Source: Neostapfia colusana
Lineage: Eukaryota; Streptophyta; Magnoliopsida; Poales; Poaceae
Length of the DNA stretch: 64,000 nt
Direction of reading: 5' to 3'
Assembly (NCBI GenBank): GCA_030760725.1
Contig: JASWHV010000008.1
Coordinates: 50,195,671-50,259,670, forward strand
Position 1 is the stretch's first letter. Every line of letters begins with the position of its first letter. The notes under the pieces are model-generated. The model saw nothing but the letters and a program-made list of their open reading frames with translations. It was not told the DNA's origin and did no database searches. The position numbers and the translations under genes were made by a program. Shown piece after piece: positions 30,360-43,013 of the stretch.

Positions 30360-33300
30360 CACACTATGCATTAGCATCGTGTCATTGCCCAATTCTGACG
30401 ATGCACTACAACACCCATTCAATCCAGCAGCAAGTCGGGCTCCAATTGCACCGCCCACCCCGAGGGAGGCGATGCTTCTTCCGGAAAGCTCTTCCAAGCA
30501 CACTCATCATCACAAGCATGGTGACCTGAAAAACATTAATCCACAAAGCCTGAGAATCTAATACTCAACAAACTTACCGGATGAAGGACTCACTAGCCAC
30601 TATTCTAGTATGCAACGGTTATTACTAGGAACAGGGGAAGTTTGCATAAAAATAGAGCCTAAATTTGGGTCCTTACATTCAGATTTCAGCAGCATATTCT
30701 AGTTACATGTGAAATGTAAATTTATCTAGCATCTACATCTAACACATACAACTTTCAAACATTATTTATATTCAAACAAGATATGATCATAATTATATAA
30801 ATTAAATCTTCTTACTACGTGCCAACAGCTAAGACAAGCGGTACACATCTCCACAAGTGCCAACGGTTATAATCATTATACTCCTGCAGAGATAACCCAA
30901 TAACACGACACGTATGCACATCATGAAGTCACACACAGCGCACTCCACTACTGTCGTATGTGGCAACCTTTCCCAAGACATCCGATGCTGAAAGAAGGCT
31001 ATTGTCCCGGACAGGGGGTCCCTACACATGATGCACGTCCTGGACGTCATCCGTTAGCGGATTTACACCTGATCTGTCCTCTCGACTCCAACCTAGGACG
31101 GCAGCATGATCGTTCGACACCTAGGTTAAGAAGGTGCGTTGGTATACCAGTGCCCATATCACTAGCATGCCATTGGTACATTCGATACTTGTCCGAGGTG
31201 CCGACTATGACTCGGTCCTCAATCGACACGAGCAGGCCTAGACACACAAGACCACGTCTTGTGGCTCCTTACCACCTGCCCGGTCTCCAATTTTTCAAAT
31301 TATGATAAAAACTCCAATAATCAATCCAAACATATCCAAAAATCCTATAGCTTGCGAGTGGATTCCCACACTCGACTTCTACCAATTTATGTAATACTAA
31401 TTAGCATAGCGACTACCCGCTGGGGCTGACCTATTCACTGACCAAGAGAGTTTCTATTTGGTCATGCAAGTAGGGTGTTAACACAACACCTAGACTTAAC
31501 GCACATACATAACAATAACTGACATATACATGTGTAAAATAGAAAAATTGTAGGACATGGATTATGTAACCGGGGCTTGCCTTGATCAGGAATTAAGTCA
31601 GTAACAACCCGGTCAGCGGCTTCCTCCAAGATGAGCTCCACGGCATTCTTTCGGCTCTTGCTCTACCGTTATGCACACAAATGACACTAAATTAATAATA
31701 CAGTTGATTTATATTGTAACAAGCATAAAACTGGTGCTAATCTAATTATTTTTATGTATAAACAGTTTCAGATCAATTTGCCTTCATGGGAATATTATTT
31801 AGTTTGTTGCCTTTCTGTTTAAGGAGAAATATAAACTTGCTTTAACTAGTTGCATGGGATTGAAGCAATATACTTCTTACAGTCAAAATCTTGACCTAGG
31901 TGATTTACTAGGAGTATTTTCAGGGTTTATTTATTCATATTTTAATTTATGGATTTTAAATGGTAGCAGAAAATAAATAATTAGTTTCTTTAGATCTACA
32001 TAAAAAATGGAAAGAAATTTTAACTGTGAAATACTTAGTATGCAAGGGTATGTTCTGAAAATTTTCAGATTTTTCTAATGTACAAATCACCCTCTAATTA
32101 ATTTACCATATTATCACTCAAAATACTGGTAACCTCAAATACAATGCGCACTTTTATGAGAAATAAACTTTTTCACGGCGTATATTTGGTTCTAAGGAGT
32201 CCAACAGAATTGGTTTCACGTTTTTTCTGATTTTTCTAGAATTTTCTATGGATTTTACTATCTTGCAGCAATTGTCAGAATTGTTTCCTTGAAGGAAAAT
32301 CGCTGAGCTGTCAGCACAGCACCACACAGGGCTGCAGGCTGGGCTGCCACACCGGATTAAGTGTGTGGCACACCAGATCAGGGCAAACACCCGAAGCCAT
32401 GGCCGCCGGCGGCTGTGCTTGCGGCGTCTAGCCGGCGCGCCAAATGGCAACGGGTTTTGGCCGGATTTTTGAGGCAAAATACTCTATAGGACTATGGGAA
32501 TCCATTTGCCAGCGGCGGGTAGCAGCGGCTGTGGAGCTCCGGCGATGTCGTGCGGCAAAGGGAAAGATCGAGGGGGCGCGCTGATTGGTCGGAGAGCTTC
32601 ACCACATCACCAAGAACGCTGTCGAGAGGTCGGTTGGAGAAATTGATGAGTGGAAATGGGGGCGCACCGGTGAGGGTGTGAGCGACTCACGGACGGCAAC
32701 GACAAAGTCTCAAAATCCAAAGCGAGCTTCAGTTTTCCTACTGAACAGTCTCTAGGGAGGTACACACACGAGGGAGGAAGCTATGGGTGGAAGGAAAAGT
32801 ACTCACATGCACCGGAGAGGACGAATTTGGTCGGCGATGCAACAAACCTATGATGACCGGACTTGGAGAAGAACGCGAAATCCATGCTGGTCGCTAGAGA
32901 TGGGAGGAAACAGATTGAGGGCAAATGATCCTGAAGGTGAGGCGCACAGCTTGGGGGCTCAGCGGGGTGGGGAGCGAGGCGGACACGCGGCTCGGCGAAG
33001 CTCGTCCCAGGTTGGCAATGACGCTCATTTTTCGGTCGGAAAAAATGAGGAACACGGCGAAACACCAGGGAGTGAGTAGCAGGCGCCTCCCAAGGGATGG
33101 TTGTGGCGAGTTCAAGGCGCAGAAGGCGCTTGCTGCGGCACACGCCATTGGCCTCGGTGGCACGCATGCAGCCGGCACACGAGCGAGGAAGGAAGAGAGA
33201 AGAAAAGAGAGGAGGCTTACAAGTGGAGCCGGTTGCATATTTAAACCGTTCTTCTCTCTGAAGTGCTCACAGCCACAAGATTTAGTCTTTGAACAGCTGG

Positions 33301-33419
33301 TTTTTTACTGGATTTGAATTTTTCATTTGTATCCTTGATTTTGAATTTAAATCTTTTCTTGTTCTACTAAGGGCTGATCCTTGACAACATGTCAATGTGG
33401 TAAAACATGAAATGTTACA
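30360..33419 (-). repeat. 3' LTR of the chromovirus, end truncated
   Basis: In transcription direction it starts TGTAACATTTC at 33419 and aligns with the right LTR down to about 30365. It lacks the last ~170 bp present at 39550-39730. It keeps the uninterrupted sequence TCTTTGAACAG near 33285, the empty site of the CACTA insertion in the sister LTR. A minus-strand GGTTTAAATATGC near 33240 is a TATA-like box. Confidence 0.85.
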
Positions 33420-33420
33420 G

Positions 33421-33440
33421 CCGGTCCCCCTGAAAGAAAT
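33421..33440 (-). promoter_or_regulatory. Polypurine tract
   Basis: Minus-strand TTTCAGGGGGACCGGC precedes the 3' LTR start TGTAACA, and 'ctcgggacgatatttc' just upstream is the usual context in this family. Confidence 0.7.
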
Positions 33441-33572
33441 ATCGTCCCGAGATTTGGGAGAGGAGGCTGTCTTGAGCACAAGCAAGGGGAAAGAAATGGA
33501 TGATTACCGAAGGTATGACGACAGTAGCTCCGGATAGTAAGAATGCAGATAATCCTCTTGCTCCCAGGTCGC

Positions 33573-34136
33573 TTATTCCGCTGTGTGGTTACTCCACTGC
33601 AGCTTATAAAATTTTTGGGTCTGGCTTCGAGTCTCTCGGACCTTCTTGTTGATAATCTTGACTGGTTGCTTAGCATATGTGAGATCGGGCTGCAGTGCCT
33701 CAATGTCTTCTGTGTAGATGTCAGACATGGTTTTGAGACATTTATGCAGCTGGGAGACGTGAAAAATGTTGTGAATTTTGGATAACGATGTTGGTAACTC
33801 TAAGAGATATGCAATGGTTCCGCACATCTCAATAATAGGGAAGGGACCAATGAATCGTGGAGCCAACTTCCCTTTGATTCCGAAATAATGTACCCCTTTC
33901 ATGGATGACACACGCAAGTATACATGGTCTCCAACTTTAAATTCCAGAGGACGGCGTCGCTTGTCTGCATAACTCTTCTGCCGCAACTTTGCTGCCCAAA
34001 GATTTGCTTGAATAATTCTCACTTGTTCTTCAGCGTCCTTGACCAGATCAACTCCAAAAGTCACCCTCTCACCGGATTCACACCATTTTAGCGGTGTCCG
34101 ACACCTTCTACCATACAAGGCTTCATATGGAGCCAT
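33573..34136 (-). pseudogene. Gypsy integrase C-terminus with chromodomain-like tail
   Basis: An open 187-residue frame: APYEALYGRRCRTPLKW, ADKRRRPLEFKVGDHVYLRV, KGKLAPRFIGPFPIIE, LSKIHNIFHVSQLHKCL, then QPVKIINKKVRETRSQ and FYKLQWSNHTAE at the end. The last segments correspond to the start of the chromodomain tail of Tekay-type chromoviruses. The final ATWE block is lost or out of frame. Upstream, 34137-34184 contains a stop. Confidence 0.88.
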
Positions 34137-34184
34137 CTTAGTGCTTTCTTGGTAACTGTTGTTATAAGAGAATTCACCTAACGA

Positions 34185-34424
34185 CTAGTGCGCATCCCAA
34201 TTTCTACCATGTACTAGAGCACATGCGTGTAGCATGTCTTCCAAAATATGATTTACCCGCTCGGTTTGTCCGTCCATTTGTGGGTGGTATGCTAAGCCTC
34301 GAATAAGCTTGGTCCCTAGGGATGCATGTAGCTGCTCCCAAAAGCGTGCAACAAACGGTTCTCCTCTATTAGATACGATAGTGCGAGGAACTCCATGTAG
34401 GAACAAAATTCGAGAGATGTACAA
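34185..34424 (-). pseudogene. Gypsy integrase catalytic core fragment
   Basis: FLHGVPRTIVSNRGEPFVAR contains the position of the second catalytic aspartate, normally SDRG. Here it is SNRG, a lost active-site residue. AYHPQMDGQTERVNHILED follows and holds the catalytic glutamate (TERVN). The N-terminal half of the core (34430-34610) is frameshifted. Confidence 0.86.
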
Positions 34425-34614
34425 CTCTGCATATTGTTTGGCTCAAAACCGGGTGTTCATATGAATAAAGTGAGTTGATTTGGTAAGACAATCTACAATG
34501 ACCCAGATCGATTCATATTTGCGGAAGTGAGAGGCAATCCAACTATAAAATCCATACTAATATCCTCCCATTTCCATGTCGGGATGCTCAAGGGTTGGAG
34601 CAATCCTGCTTTCT

Positions 34615-34983
34615 TCACATGATCAGTCTAACTCGACGACACACATCACATTCAGCACCATATTTAGCAATTTCTCTCTTCATACGTGTCCACCAAAATC
34701 TTTTCTTTAAGTCTTGATACATTTTATTGCTGTCTAGATGGATGGAATATTTTGACATATTGTGAGCCTCATTCAAAATCCTCTTTCTTAATTCCTCATT
34801 CTTGGGCACAACCAACCGGTTATTAAACCACAATGCACCTTCTTCATCCTCTCTAAAGCACTTCAGCTCTCCACTCTTTAGCCTTGTCTGAATGTGAGAC
34901 ATCCCTATGTCTTGTTTCTGGGCTGCTATGATTTCCTCTCGAAGTTGAAGGGACGCATAAGCGATTACCCGCCCATCTTGCAT
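34615..34983 (-). pseudogene. RNase H start fused to integrase zinc-binding region
   Basis: The frame opens with the RNase H segment QDGRVIAYASLQLR and then jumps within two residues to the linker AAQKQDIGMSHIQTRLKSGE. It continues WFNNRLVVPKNEELRKRIL, HNMSKYSIHLDSNKMYQDL and KKRFWWTRMKREIAKYGAEC (HHCC zinc region). About 130 residues of RNase H, including the TDHKSLKY block, are deleted without breaking the frame. The junction is near 34940. Confidence 0.84.
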
Positions 34984-34998
34984 AAGGACACATCCGAG

Positions 34999-35211
34999 TC
35001 ATGTACCCGAAGCATCACAATATATATCAAATGGCTTGGTTATGTATGATTGAGCTATCATCGGGGCCGTGGTGAGATGCTTCTTTGGAGTTCGAAAAGC
35101 CTCTTCGCAAGCATCGTTCCAATCATACTTAGCACCCTTCTTCAATGATTCCGTCATAGGTTTAGAGATTTTTGAGAAATTGGGAATGAACCTCCTGTAA
35201 TATCCTACCAA
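34999..35211 (-). pseudogene. Gypsy RT connection and RNase H start
   Basis: GYYRRFIPNFSKISKPMTE and PFDIYCDASGT mark the connection domain and the first RNase H aspartate. A stop (plus CTA at about 34996-35000 region) separates it from the next frame. Confidence 0.85.
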
Positions 35212-35893
35212 TCCTAGAAAACTACGGATTTCATGGACGGAGGTGGGAGACTTTCATTTCAGTACGTCATTGACTTTACTTGGGTCCACAGCTATTCCTT
35301 CAGCTGAAATAATGTGCCTGAGAAACGGTACTTCCTTCAGCCAAAATTCGCATTTGTTGAATTTTACATAGAGCTTATGATCTCGCAGTCGCTGAAGAAC
35401 AATACGGAGATGTTTGGTATGTTCCTTTTCTGACTTGGAATAACACAAGAATGTCATCAATGAAAACCACGACAAACTGGTCCAACTCCGGCATGAACAC
35501 AAAACTCATAAGATACATGAAGTATGTCGGTGCGTTGGTGAGGCCAAAAGACAAGACCAGATATTCATAGAGACCATATCGAGTCGAGAATGCCGTCTTT
35601 GGAACGTCTTCATCCTTTATCTTAATTTGATGTTAACTAAACCGAAGATCGATCTTGGAGAAAACCTTAGCACCCACAAGTTGATCAAATAAAATATCAA
35701 TGTTTGGAAGAGGGTACTTATTCTTGATCGTGATGACATTTAATGGACGATAATCCACACACAATCTCAATGATTCATCCTTCTTTACGAACAATGTGGG
35801 ACATCCCCATGGTGGATAGCTTGGGCGAATAAATCCCTTATCCACGAGTCCCTTGAGTTGTTCCTTCAATTCAGCCAACTCATTTGGCGCCAT
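35212..35893 (-). pseudogene. Gypsy reverse transcriptase
   Basis: Frames give KGFIRPSYPPWGCPTLFVKK, LCVDYRPLNVITIKNKYPLP and FDQLVGAKVFSKIDL (first catalytic aspartate) at 35633-35893. Then, after a stop near 35637, come LTNAPTYFMYLMSF and FIDDILV (35448-35477, catalytic YxDD-type block), then KLYVKFNKCEFWLKEVPFLR. At least three frame changes occur. The active-site motif itself is preserved. Confidence 0.88.
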
Positions 35894-36400
35894 TATATAT
35901 GGCCTTCAGGAAATTGGAGTGGTTCCCGGTAGCAACTCAATTTTGAATTCGATGTCCCAGTTGGGTGGTATACCCGGAAGTTCGTCTGGAAAGACATCCT
36001 GGTACTCACATACCACTGGAATGTCCTCAAGTAGAGTACCCTCGGTGTGACAGGTGGCTGAAATTTTAGATGTGGGCTTTTGAGAGTCAATGTATGATGG
36101 TCATGGTTCGGGGAATTTAATTGGACATTCTGTGACTCTAGGTCCAGAACAGCCCTATGTTGCACTAACCATGCCATGCCGAGAATGATGTCTATTCTCT
36201 GGCCTTCAAGTATTATAAGATTGGTGGGGTAGATTTTGTTGGCCAATATAAGGGGTGTTCTAGGAATAATCTGGTTGGCTGAAATTATACCACCGGGGGA
36301 GTGGATAATATAGGGATACTTCATCATAGTAGAGGATAGCTAGTATTTTGTGTCCATGATCTACTAATGAAGTTATGAGTAGCTCCAGAATAAAAAAGAA
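35893..36400 (-). pseudogene. Gypsy protease region
   Basis: The minus-strand frame shows ILEGQRIDIILGMAWLVQHR, the C-terminal flap region of retroviral-type aspartic protease in chromoviruses, normally GMDW (here GMAW). The catalytic DTGA-type block would lie near 36330-36410, where stops interrupt. Confidence 0.75.
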
Positions 36401-36410
36401 TGAGGACGGT

Positions 36411-36851
36411 CTAGTCATAGAGGGTGAACATACCCGCTAGAACGGCTTCTCCCTCATGTATATCTTCAACCGTGACGTAGTTGACACGACCAGGCTTTGG
36501 TGCTGCCTTCTTTGGCTGCCCACGAGGCTGAGTAGATCCTTGCGACGATGGTGCATTGTTGCTACTTTCCTTCGGTGCTTGACACTCCCATGCAAAGTGG
36601 CCAAAACGACCACAATTATAGCATGGATTGCAGTTGGGACCTCCAGTAGACTGAGGTGGACGATAACCTTGCGCACCTTGTTGTGGTGGTGGTGCACGAG
36701 GAACAATCCTATGTTTCTGTTGTGGTGAACAATAGCTCAATTGAAAAGAGTGAGCTTGTTGTGGTTGTGGAGCTGCCCGAAAAAATGTGACCGGATGGTG
36801 AACAGAGAACCATCTGATATTTTTATGGTGGACCGATGGAGCTTCCACCAC
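36411..36851 (-). pseudogene. Gypsy Gag C-terminus with zinc knuckle
   Basis: Gln/Pro-rich stretch, then a perfect CX2CX4HX4C knuckle CYNCGRFGHFAWEC, then a linker to YVTVEDIHEGEAVLAG, the usual start of the protease region. Separated from the N-terminal Gag frame by stops near 36860-37110. Confidence 0.85.
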
Positions 36852-37112
36852 TGGAGCTGCCTTGAGATATGTTCATCTTCTTCTTCTCCACCTTGTGTCT
36901 GTGGTATGCATCCTCCTGAATGATAGTGGCATTGACGAGATAATTGAAGGAGCCGCTATGATGAAAGGCCAAGTGGTCTTACAACTTAGTACTCAATCCA
37001 TGGAAGGAACATTCCCGCTTCTTTGCCTCCGTATTCACATGTGGGGGTTGCATCATAGCGGGTACTGAGCGAGGTGGTTGAACATCTTGGAGTACTCTTG
37101 AGCACTCCTCCC

Positions 37113-37670
37113 TCATTGCTTCAGTTGTAGGAACTCCTGAAGCTTCTTATGCATAATTTCGGTAGGAATGTGGTGTGCACAGAATGCTTCTAGGAATTCA
37201 GCCCATGTTACTTGATGTCCAGCAGGGATGGTGGCGAGATAATTTGCCCACCATGCTCCAGCTGAGCCATGGAGCTGTTGAGCGTCGAAGAGAGTTTTCT
37301 TGTGTTCGATGCAATGCAACAGCCTGAACTTGGACTCCACAGTATGTAGCCAATTATCCGCCTCCAATGGTTCTTCCGCTTCGGTGAATACCGGTGGATG
37401 TGTCGCCAAAAACTCCACGTATGTGTTCTGCTGCAGTTGGCGAGGGGGCGCATCTTGACGTCCTCCCTGACGAGACGTATTCTGCACGAGCGCTTGCAGT
37501 AGCTCGGTGTTCTCGCGATGACAACCCATCACGGCAGCAATAGCTTCCGCCAATGTGGGAGGAGGTGGCGGTATAGGCTGTTGTGGTGGTACTTGCTGCT
37601 GCGACGGTGGAGAGTCATCTCCGCCATGACTAGAGCCTCCAATCTCGTGCAGAGAACGAGTGCGAATCAT
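37113..37670 (-). pseudogene. gag: Gypsy Gag N-terminus
   Basis: ATG at 37670 (MIRTRSLHEIGGSS), a Pro/Gln-rich segment, then the Gag core: FLATHPPVFTEAEEPLEADN, WLHTVESKFRLLHCIEHKK, LHGSAGAWWANYLATIPAGH and TWAEFLEAFCAHHIPTEIM. The frame stops at 37113. The remaining Gag core is frameshifted. Confidence 0.87.
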
Positions 37671-39528
37671 GCTGCCAATGTAATAAATATTTGGTCAGTT
37701 TCTAACGTTGCATATCATACTTGTACTCAAAAGCAATGACCATTTAAGCATCACATAGATTTTGCAGCAACGTTCAATCAAGTTTAATAGAACACCGATA
37801 AATCTGTACTAAACTGTACAGTCGGTACGATTTTCAGATTCTGATGAGATTATGTGCAAAATCTTATCTCAAGCCAAATACAAAAATTGAAGTTAACTTT
37901 AGCACCTTTTCAAAAAGTATTCATTTGCACCCATATCAGTTCTGGATCAAGAGATGTGAGTTTTAAAACTTAACATCAGTTCTGTGTTTCTTCCACTAAA
38001 GCATCATTTTGAGATACCTCACTTACTAGGATTTTTCAGAGACTTTCGATTTAGAATTTCAAAAATCACTGAACTAAAAAGTGATAGGATACCTCCTAAG
38101 ATTTCCAATGGTTTATCATATGACCCGATTTGATTTTTATTTCGAGATTTATGCCCATTTTACAGAAAATACAGAGAGAGAGTTAAAATCTGCTCTCAGT
38201 GACAGTTTCTGAACTTTGGGCATGTTAACTGATTTGGAGGAAGAATTTGAACATGATATGAATACCAAAGCCGAAAAGGACTTCACAACCTTTCCAACGG
38301 CTATTCATACACTTCTGTTGGATGAGCAGATAAAAATCTACACACTATACAAATGGAAATTCGGTGCTGTCAGGTTTCTAAACTTGTACCAATTTCGACA
38401 GTCGAATATCTTCGCATCTTTCAAGGACTTAAAGGGGCATAATTGAAAACATCCAAGAATACCAACATCGAAGGGATCTTTCTAAACTTTGTAAAAAAAT
38501 TTATATGCCTCGATTTCCTGTACAGAATGATTTATAGACCTCCCAAAGTCAGAGATCAGTTCTGAAAATTTCAGCAGGACAGATTGTACAGGGGAATCAA
38601 ATCTATCATTTCAGAGGTATTAGGGTCCACATCAACGATCTCTATGACTAACAAAGCTGTTGGCATTTCCTAATCTTTGAAATGGTTACTTCTAGATAAT
38701 GGAACCACCATTCTGGTGTAAACTAAGAAGTTATGGAGGAAGATTAGGGTCGGTCCTAATTGTTATTTAACCAATAAATTAAAAGGAGTCATACTTCACT
38801 TATAAATTTATTTACTAAGATTCTTTATGATTATGTTGTAACCCTTATATTTTATTCCAGTAATGATGCAAAATGCATAACAAAATAGCATGCCAGTCCT
38901 AGGGTCCTTACAAAATGAAAATCCTAACCAAATTATAACTGGTAAGCGTATACTCGGTGGGACTTAAATCAGTCACTCACAAACATTTTCTACTCGTAAT
39001 ACGATTCACGTGGTTAGTGTACCTGCATAAAAATCACACAATAATGTTGCATCTATGGGTTTTCCTCATCACACATCACAAACAGTAATAATATCATAAG
39101 TAAAGACATACGCCTGTATCATTTCCATACGGGCCATCCTCAAGTAAGCCACGTCTTGAGGGACGCGGTCGTGTTTCTCACCGCGTGACAAAGTGTCCAC
39201 CTTTTTGCCACAAGGGCACGCCGGGGTCACGCTTCATATGTTTCAAGAAACATATTCACTTCCTGTACTGATCGCTGTACGGGACACCCCATACCTCCGA
39301 CACTAGTATGGATGAGCCCTCGAATTTTACCGCATTCGAGTGAATAACTTATCTTCTTAACTGAGCGTAGGTGTGTCGTTACATAATTTAAATACAAGAA
39401 TGTAAACGCTGTTAGCTCGCCACCTAAAGAGTATACTATTACACATCCTTATACGGGCTACTAACGATTCCTCAGTGTAAATGTTTCAATATTTTTAAAA
39501 ATAGACCCCTTTTGATGTGCAATATCCT
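37671..39528 (-). other. Leader of the chromovirus, no gene seen
   Basis: About 1.86 kb between PBS and gag. It is AT-rich with only short frames, and no other element's ends were recognised in it. Confidence 0.55.
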
Positions 39529-39546
39529 GAACCAGCTTTGATACCA
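39529..39546 (-). promoter_or_regulatory. Primer-binding site
   Basis: Minus-strand TGGTATCAAAGCTGGTTC three bases inside the 5' LTR end. It is initiator-Met type with one change (AAAGC for GAGC). Confidence 0.82.
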
Positions 39547-42035
39547 CACTGTGAGGGTCACACCTCGACAACAGGATCTTTTGTTCGGGTGGTGCCACGC
39601 GCTGCGACACCGCATTGCATACCAAAGGGTCATAGTTCACAAGGTTGATACATAAGAGGTAACTTTAAAATACATAAAGTTTTGCAGCGGAATATACGTA
39701 ACAAAGTATTACAACGCTCCCTACGTGGTCTATGCATTAGCATCGTGTCATTGCCCAATTGTCACGATGCACTAGCAACACCCATTTAATCCAGCGGCAA
39801 GTCGGGCTCCCATTGCACCGTCCACCCTGAGGGAGGCGATGTTTCTTCCGAAAAGCTCTTGCTAGCATAATCATTATCACAAGCATGCTCACCTGAAAAA
39901 CATTAATCTACAAAGCTTGAGCAACTAATACTCAGCAAGACTTACCCGACGAAGGACTCACTAGACCCTATTCTAGTATGCAGCGGTTATTACTAGGAAC
40001 AAAGGCAGTTTGCATAAAAATAGAGCCTAAATTTGGGTCCTTATATTCAGATTTCAGCAGCATATTTTAGTTACATGTGAAATGTAAATTTAACTAGCAT
40101 CTACAACTAACACATCCAAGTTTCAAACATGATTTATATTCAAACAAGATATGATCATAACTATATAAGTTAAATCTTCTTACTACTTGCCAACAACTAA
40201 GAAAAGCGATACTCATCTCCACGAGTGACGGCAATTATAATCATTGTACTCCTGCAGGGATAACTCAATAACACGACAAGTATGAACGTCCTGAAGTCGC
40301 ACACAGCGCACTCCACTTCTGTCGTACGTGGCAACCTTTCCCAAGACACCCGATGCCAAAAGAAGTCTACTGTCCCGGACAGGGGGTCCCTACACGTGAT
40401 GCACGTCCCGGATGTCATCCGTTAGCGGATTTACACCCAATCTGTCCTCTCAACTCTAACCTAGGACGGCAGCATGATCGTTCGACACCTAGGTTAACAA
40501 GGTACATCGGTTTACTAGTGTCCATATCACTAGCATGCCATTGGTACATTCGATACTTGTCCTAGGTGCCGACTACGACTCGGTCCTCAATCGACACGAG
40601 CAGACCTATGCACACAAGACCACGTCTTGTAGCTCCTTACCACCTGTCTGGTCTCCAAATTTTCGAATTATGATCCAAACTCCAGTAATCAATCCAAATG
40701 TACCCCAAAATCCTATAGCTCGCGAGTGGATTCCCACACTCGACTTCTACCAATTTATCTAAGACTAATTAGCATAGCGACTACCCACTCGGGCTGACCT
40801 ATTCACGGACCAAGAGGGTTTCTTTTTGGCCATGCATGTAGGGTATTAACACAACACATAGACATAATGCACATACATAACAATAACTGACATATACATG
40901 TGTAAAATAGAAAAATTGTAAAACATGGCTTATGTAACCGGGGTGTGCCTTGATCAGGAATTAAGTCAGCAACAAACCGGTCAGCAGCTTCCTCCAAGAT
41001 GAGATCCTCGGCGTTCTCTTTCGGCTTTTGCTCTACCGTTATGCACACAAATGCAACTAAATTAATAATACAGTTGATTTATATTGTAACAAGCATAAAA
41101 CTGGTGCTAATATAATTATTTGAATGTATAAACAGTTTCAGATCAATTTGCCTTCATGGGAATATTATTTAGTTTGCTGCCTGTTTGTTTATGGAGAAAT
41201 ATAAACTTGCTTTAACTAGTTGCATTGGATTGAAGCAATATACTTGTTACAGTCAAAATCTTGACCTAGGTATTGCCAGCGGATATTAACCTAGGGGAAG
41301 CACACCGGATATTGCCAGCGGCAGGTAGCAGCGGCTGTGGAGCTCCGGTGACGTCGTGCGGCTAAGGGAGAGCTCAGGGGAGCGTGCTGATTAATCAGAG
41401 AGCTTCACCACGTCACCGAGAACGCCGTCATGAGGTCGGTTGGAGAAGTTGATGAGTGGAAATGGGGGCGCACCGGTGAGGGTGTGAGCGGCTCACGGCC
41501 AGCGACGTCAAAGTCTCAAAATCCGACACGAGCTTCGGTTTTCCTGCCAAACAGAGTGTGTAGGGAGGTACACACACGAGGGAGGAAGCTATGGGTAGAA
41601 GGAAATGTACTCAGATGCACTGGAGAGGACGAATTTGGCCGGAGATGCAACAAACCGCTCATGACTGGACTTGGAAAAGGACCAGAAATCCATGCTGGTC
41701 GCTAGAGCTGGGAGGAAACGGATTGAGGGCAAATGATCCTGAAGGTGAGGCGCACAGCTTGAGGGCTCGGCGGGGTGGGGCGCGAGGTAGACACGTGGCT
41801 CGGTGAAGCTTGGTCCGGGTGGCAATGGCGCTCAGTTTTCGGTTGGAAGAAACGAGGAACGTGGCCAAACAACTGTGAGTGAGTAGCAGGCGGCTCCCAG
41901 GGGACGGTTGTGGTGAGTTTAAGGCGCAGCAGGCGCTGGCTGCGGTGCACGCCATCGGCCTCGGTGGCACGCATGCAGCCAGCACACGACCGAGGAAGGA
42001 AGAGAGAAGAAAAGAGAGGAGGCTGACAAGTGGGG

Positions 42036-42496
42036 CCGGTTGCATATTTAAACTGTTCTTCTCTCTGTAGTGAGCACAAGATTTAGTCTTTGACACTACA
42101 AGAATCCGTAATATTTTTGTGTGCTAGGAACACACAAAAATATACGAAAAGCCCTCAAAAATATTTATTTTCGTGAGCCCAAGTCTTATTTTTGTGGGTT
42201 TCAGGCCAACGAAAATAAACTGTCGAATGTAACATTATTTTCGTGGGCGAACCACGAAAATAGGACCCGGTTGCATATTTAAACTGTTCTTCTCTCTGTA
42301 GTGAGCACAAGATTTAGTCTTTGACACTACAAGATCCGTAATATTTTTGTGTGCTAGGAACACACAAAAATATACGAAAAGCCCTAAAAAATATTTATTT
42401 TCGTGAGCCCAAGTCTTATTTTTGTGGGTTTCAGGCCAACGAAAATAAACTGTCAAATGTAACATTATTTTCGTGGGCGAACCACGAAAATAAAAC
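42036..42496. repeat. 231-bp tandem duplication across LTR/CACTA junction
   Basis: Units 42036-42266 and 42267-42496 are nearly identical. Each contains 58 bp of LTR, the TGA target site and about 170 bp of the CACTA 5' end. The terminal CACTACAAGA therefore occurs twice (42094 and 42325). Confidence 0.9.
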
Positions 42497-42660
42497 TATT
42501 TTCGCCGGTCGCTTCTGGCTCACGAAAATATCTAGCCATTATTTCGTGGGTGACAAGAGGGCCCACGAAAATATTGACACGGTATTTTCATAGGCCAACT
42601 TGTGGCCCACGAAAATAATGAGGCACTATTTTCATGGGCTACAAGCTGGCCCACAAAAAA
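42100..42660. repeat. CACTA subterminal repeats (left)
   Basis: Repeated TATTTTCGTGGGC-like and GCCCACGAAAATA-like motifs, roughly every 30-50 bp in alternating orientation. They match those at 45120-45413. Confidence 0.8.
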
Positions 42661-43013
42661 TATCACAAGCGATCAGAAAAAAAATCTCCTTAATTAAACT
42701 GTGAAATAAGGATGTTCCTTAGTGGAAAACTTGTGCACGAACAGAAATAAGGTTCATAGTGGAGACTGCTAATATGACCTTAAAGTAACAAAACAACAAG
42801 GTCGTACATTCTTTTCTTGGAAAAGATCAATATACAAAATGCAAAGCAACATACTCTAATTCCCCAAACCAAGTTACAAACTATAGACATCCTAATCTTT
42901 ATTAGCCCTTGAAGATATTGCTTTATCCTAGATAAAACTACCAACATATTTGATAGCAGATGTTTAAAAGGAACTAAAATGGATGTTTATATATATGGCA
43001 TACCATCGCGAGT

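Noticed and set aside
32781..33317. Paired frames near 32.8-33.3 kb repeated at 41.6-42.1 kb
   Set aside because: They repeat because they lie in the two LTRs of one chromovirus. Stops and shifts differ between copies, with no conserved protein.
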